A stretch of 64,000 nt of DNA, from assembly GCA_036023115.1 (NCBI GenBank), contig JAYKKT010000080.1:7205501-7269500 (forward strand), in the 5' to 3' direction. Shown one piece after another: positions 62,071 through 64,000 of this stretch (positions within the stretch are counted from its first letter, which is position 1; each line of letters opens with the position of its first letter). A program made the translations under genes and the position numbers. Below the pieces are notes generated by a model that saw only the letters and a list, made by a program, of their open reading frames with translations, did not search any database and was not told the origin of the DNA. The stretch comes from Brasenia schreberi. Taxonomy: Eukaryota; Streptophyta; Magnoliopsida; Nymphaeales; Cabombaceae.

Positions 62071-62340
62071 AACTTGGTCGATACAAAATTCTTTTTTATA
62101 GAAACTGCTAGTGTGTGTGTGGCGGATCAAGAAACTCTTTTAGGGTGGGATAAATAGCCCCTTGAATGGTTTAGGATGAGGTGACAGACATATTATAGCT
62201 TATTCAACTCTAGACTTTAAGTTAATTTTTGAAATTTGGGGTGGGGCGGATGACCCACCTTGGTTCCATGTAGATCTGCCACTGAACTTGGTCCATACGA
62301 ATTTCTTTTTTATAGAAACTGCTAGTGTGTGTGTGTGTGT
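62071..62340. repeat. Duplicated copy of the MITE plus about 50 bp of flank
   Basis: 62118-62284 repeats the MITE starting at its GTGGCGGATC end, and 62285-62334 repeats the 50-bp flank (CTTTTTTATAGAAACTGCTA, then (GT)n). The copy carries an extra 30-bp stretch with GACCCACCTTGGTTCC. Its left end has no own target-site duplication and abuts a (GT)n run. Confidence 0.8.
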
Positions 62341-62752
62341 ATATATATATATCAAAAGTCTACACATTACGTACAATCAGGGAGATACATGTTAAGATCA
62401 AAAGGCAAAACAAAAATTTTAAAAGTACATATGAATCAAGTACAATTATGAAAAAAGGTATATATATTTTTTGTTTTCCTTTTTAGTCTCAATCATCCAT
62501 CTCTTTTATAAGATAGTTGAGATTTGTAAAGGATATAACAAGTATTTTATATGCATCTTTTATATATAGTGAGAGAGTGATAATGCTCAAACCTCATCCA
62601 TACTCAAATGTAGTGAAATATTGTCACCATTTGATTGACATAATGAATGGAAGAGATCTAAATTTTGTAATTTCAATGCCTTTTGTTTTATCATCTCAAG
62701 TTCTATCTCAAAGATCAAACAATTAAAATGCTAAAGTAGATTTGATCATTTG

Positions 62753-62755
<3 letters not shown>

Positions 62756-62809
<54 letters not shown>

Positions 62810-63045
62810 GTGGGGAGGGGTAAATGCATAATGTCTTTTGGTATATATATACACTTCATGATTCAATCTTTGAGATAAAAAGATTGAGATATAAGACCAA
62901 AAACATAATTCACATTATGCATTAAAAGAAACATATAAAAGTATAACAATACTTTCAATTCAAATATCCACCCAATTGAACGGTAGAGAGGTTTATATAA
63001 GATTATGTATCAAAAGATATTATACATTTATTATTACCTATATAG
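62756..63045. repeat. MITE-like unit (62821-63030) next to (TA)n(GA)n arrays
   Basis: Left array (TA)n(GA)n 62756-62809, right array TATATAGAGAGAGA 63039-63052. The inner 210 bp has inverted termini TAAATGCATAATGTCTTTTG and the complement of AAAAGATATTATACATTTA. Confidence 0.65.
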
Positions 63046-63143
63046 AGAGAGATCATATTCTACGTACCTCTCACACATGCATGCTTGCATACTCATGCAT
63101 TCTCTTTGTTTTTAGGGAGCACGATTGTCATTTGAAAAGTTAT

Positions 63144-63177
<34 letters not shown>

Positions 63178-63440
63178 AAGAAAGAGAATTGGTAAATGTG
63201 CATACCTTGTCCATCTTAAATATCTTTAAAGTTGAATTAGTGGGGTCAATTGAAATTTAAATTTTAAAAATAAAAAAAAATATCTCAGTATTTTTTGTAG
63301 TTTTACTAGATGGTACTATTTTACTTTATATGCTTTAAAGATCTTAATGATTATATGGTAAGATCTTTAAGGAAATCTGAATACGAATGAGTGTGCTTTG
63401 TGCACTATGGTCTCTCTCTCTCTCTCTCTCTGTATATATA
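63144..63440. repeat. MITE-like unit between inverted (TA)n(GA)n and (TC)n(TA)n arrays
   Basis: Left array 63144-63180, right array 63412-63441, in mirror orientation. Inner ends GAATTGGTAAATGTGCATAC and GAATACGAATGAGTGTGC are weak inverted repeats and resemble those of 52196-52458. Confidence 0.55.
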
Positions 63441-64000
63441 TAAAGCTTTTCAAAGATGACGCATCTCGTAATCCAGTCGGGAATATCCAAGAATCCGCAC
63501 GAACCTTGAAGCTAAGGAATTAATTTGTGCCCATCTGCCTTTCATAGGGGGTGCTTGTCGAGTAAAACCAAGGGTCACATCTTTTATTGGAAACAATTTA
63601 GTGAAAGGTGGAGTTGTCCCCATAAAATAGACCACGGTTTCATCCGTGGACTATTATTAAATGGCTTTAATCGTCGTCTCTCCTTTTCAATTCCCGAAAT
63701 TCGGATTGAGGCAGATATCTCACCTGGCGTTAATATAGATTTGAATTAAGAATTCAGAATTTCATCATTTTAAGTGGTTTCTTAACAATATGCGCTCATT
63801 TTGAGTGGGTTTTCAACAATATTGCCAATTCATTACGTGTGTTTTTGAAAATTAAAGGAATTCATAGTGTCCATGCAAAAAACAATGATCGAAATAAACT
63901 GGGTCTTGTTTAGCAGGAACTAAGTTACTCAAGTTTTGCGTTAATCAAAATCCTGGAGATGGGGGAAGAGAAAACGAAATTTGAATTTTCCCACTAACAC
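63441..64000. other. Unassigned block with a perfect 6-bp-stem hairpin
   Basis: Less AT-rich than its surroundings. Short open frames on both strands (63450-63635 minus, 63525-63749 plus) without a known domain. Hairpin CCACGG-TTTCAT-CCGTGG at 63632-63649, extended by ATAG/CTAT. Could be an organelle-derived or transposon sequence; I cannot decide. Confidence 0.3.

Noticed and set aside
1..64000. CRISPR arrays, operons, riboswitches or prophage
   Set aside because: None seen. Spaced repeats here are tandem duplications or LTR enhancer arrays, and the genes are intron-bearing plant genes.

Overview
This window is nuclear DNA of a flowering plant. The genes have GT-AG introns of plant type, and the protein-coding genes belong to plant families: a plastid-type YbeY endoribonuclease fused to a HAD domain, an LRX-like leucine-rich repeat protein, a secreted HAD acid phosphatase of the vegetative-storage-protein type, and fragments of a DUF26-type receptor kinase and of a PP2C phosphatase. 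The intergenic space is AT-rich and made mostly of decayed retrotransposons, MITEs, SINEs and microsatellites. The species cannot be named from the sequence alone.

Layout. 1-8437 (minus): ten exons (the tenth is cut by the window edge) of the YbeY-HAD gene; one intron holds a cluster of hairpins and another a SINE. 8438-12300: sparse DNA with an orphan receptor-kinase last exon. 12301-34320: a thicket of retrotransposons. It holds a broken Tat-type Ty3/gypsy polyprotein region (minus), a Del/Tekay-like Ty3/gypsy element (16967-24741, minus) inserted inside a plus-strand Tat-type LTR, a Ty1/copia element (minus), a scrap of RTE LINE, and a second Tat-type LTR with its leader and gag-like region (plus). 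34328-40901: a second, older Ty1/copia element (minus). 41451-41620: orphan last exon of a PP2C. 43523-46671: an almost intact RTE-type LINE with a perfect 18-bp target-site duplication. 48801-49988: intact LRX-like gene. 50000-55900: MITEs, a SINE, a gypsy protease scrap and unassigned DNA. 55902-59723 (minus): complete three-exon acid phosphatase gene. 59800-64000: SINE dimer, tandem repeats, hAT-like MITEs and microsatellite-bracketed MITE-like units.

The three convincing genes are unrelated single genes: organellar rRNA maturation (YbeY), cell wall (LRX) and extracellular or vacuolar phosphatase. No gene cluster or operon-like system is visible. The most informative content is the mobile-element record: a nested insertion that can be read to the base, a LINE whose full-length copy and a roughly 50-bp minimal copy both keep 18-bp duplications, a recurring class of MITE-like units bracketed by (TA)n(GA)n arrays, and a copia gag region with an internal 273-bp duplication of its zinc-knuckle coding segment.
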